31,523 bases of DNA from Bacteriovoracaceae bacterium. Lineage in GTDB: Bacteria > Bdellovibrionota > Bacteriovoracia > Bacteriovoracales > Bacteriovoracaceae. The translations under genes and the position numbers were made by a program. The first letter of the stretch is position 1, and each line of letters opens with the position of its first letter. The DNA lies in the NCBI GenBank assembly GCA_023146355.1, contig JAGLCH010000335.1, positions 1 through 31,523 of the forward strand. Reading direction: 5' to 3'. The notes below the pieces were generated by a model that made no database searches, was not told the origin of the DNA, and worked only from the letters and a program-made list of their open reading frames with translations. This document shows positions 31,344 through 31,523 of this stretch, piece after piece.

Positions 31344-31442
31344 AGGTTCTGTAGCTATTCTTTTGTATGGATATGCCTAATTTCTGCTCCATCTGGAATC
31401 TCTACGAAATAAGTGAATAAATAAGATATTTGATCTGAAAAC

Positions 31443-31512
31443 TGGGCCTTTCTCGGAAAGTTTATTAGAATTAATTTGCGTTTAGTTTTAATAAATAACC
31501 AAGGAAGGCCCA
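31443..31512 (+). repeat. Inverted repeat that would mask a ribosome site
   Basis: TGGGCCTTTCT (31443-31453) and AGGAAGGCCCA (31502-31512) pair over 11 positions in RNA (one G-U). The second arm contains the AAGGAAGG ribosome site of the gene that starts at 31515. Confidence 0.5.
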
Positions 31513-31514
31513 AA

Positions 31515-31523
31515 ATGAAATTA
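31515..31523 (+). CDS. Start of a gene that continues beyond the window
   Basis: ATG AAA TTA at the very end, preceded by AAGGAAGG at 31501-31508 with a six-base gap. Only three codons (Met-Lys-Leu) are visible, which would suit a signal peptide start, but nothing more can be said. Confidence 0.5.

Larger units (their letters stand above)
31096..31514. other. Intergenic region holding the decayed yebC tail
   Basis: 419 bases without an intact gene. They hold a small hairpin GTGAC-GCGAA-GTCAC (31120-31134), the damaged yebC 3' copy and its terminator (31137-31343), about 100 AT-rich bases where I see nothing distinct, and an inverted repeat (31443-31512) leading into the next gene. Confidence 0.8.

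Overview
The window looks like a chromosome segment of a low-GC, Gram-negative delta-proteobacterial-type heterotroph. Predicted lipoproteins, a predicted outer-membrane barrel, FliA-like promoter boxes, c-di-GMP proteins and many small exported proteins are compatible with Bdellovibrionota (Bacteriovorax/Halobacteriovorax-like). That assignment is inference from gene content; no rRNA or other marker is present.

Layout. 1-297: N-terminal part of a lipoprotein gene (minus strand). 437-1459: lipoate-protein ligase. 1445-4834 (minus): a compact operon of C5 DNA methyltransferase, exported Ppx/GppA phosphatase and SPL-like radical SAM protein, behind a near-consensus sigma70 promoter. 4906-5571 (minus): a degenerate ABC-ATPase. 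5701-10407 (plus): an MnmA-like protein lacking its catalytic residues, an exported M28 peptidase, true MnmA and a DEAD-box RNA helicase. 10424-14116: CNNM/CorC-like membrane protein, YkgJ-like Cys-cluster protein, small lipoprotein, O6-alkylguanine-DNA alkyltransferase and a REC-GGDEF regulator. 14362-19827: methylmalonyl-CoA mutase small and large subunits plus the MeaB chaperone GTPase, a coupled operon that links propionyl-CoA-derived carbon to succinyl-CoA. 19908-21476: PilZ protein, a small gene with a FliA-like promoter, a 59-aa secreted peptide and a 63-aa charged protein. 21550-24798: M20 amidohydrolase, small hypothetical, Sir2 deacylase and EamA transporter. 24936-26981: thymidine phosphorylase and YebC.

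The most interesting part is 27058-31136. It is a tightly overlapping five-gene redox unit: a membrane-anchored 2x[4Fe-4S] ferredoxin that appears to start at ATT, a tetraheme lipoprotein cytochrome, a short cytochrome b with two intrahelical His pairs, an outer-membrane beta-barrel candidate and a 19-heme repeat cytochrome. Together they look like an electron path from the quinone pool or cytoplasm across the periplasm to the outer membrane. The unit is flanked by direct repeats. The left one is the functional 3' end of yebC with its terminator; the right one (31137-31343) is a decayed copy of the same sequence. This suggests the unit was inserted at the yebC 3' end, replacing that end and displacing the old one, or that it arose with a local duplication. 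It is the best candidate here for an undescribed system.

Other points of note are several enzyme-like proteins that have lost active-site residues (MnmA-like, ABC-like and probably the M28 peptidase), an exported form of a normally cytoplasmic phosphatase family, and leader hairpins that would mask start regions. No tRNA, rRNA, CRISPR array, insertion sequence or integrase was seen.
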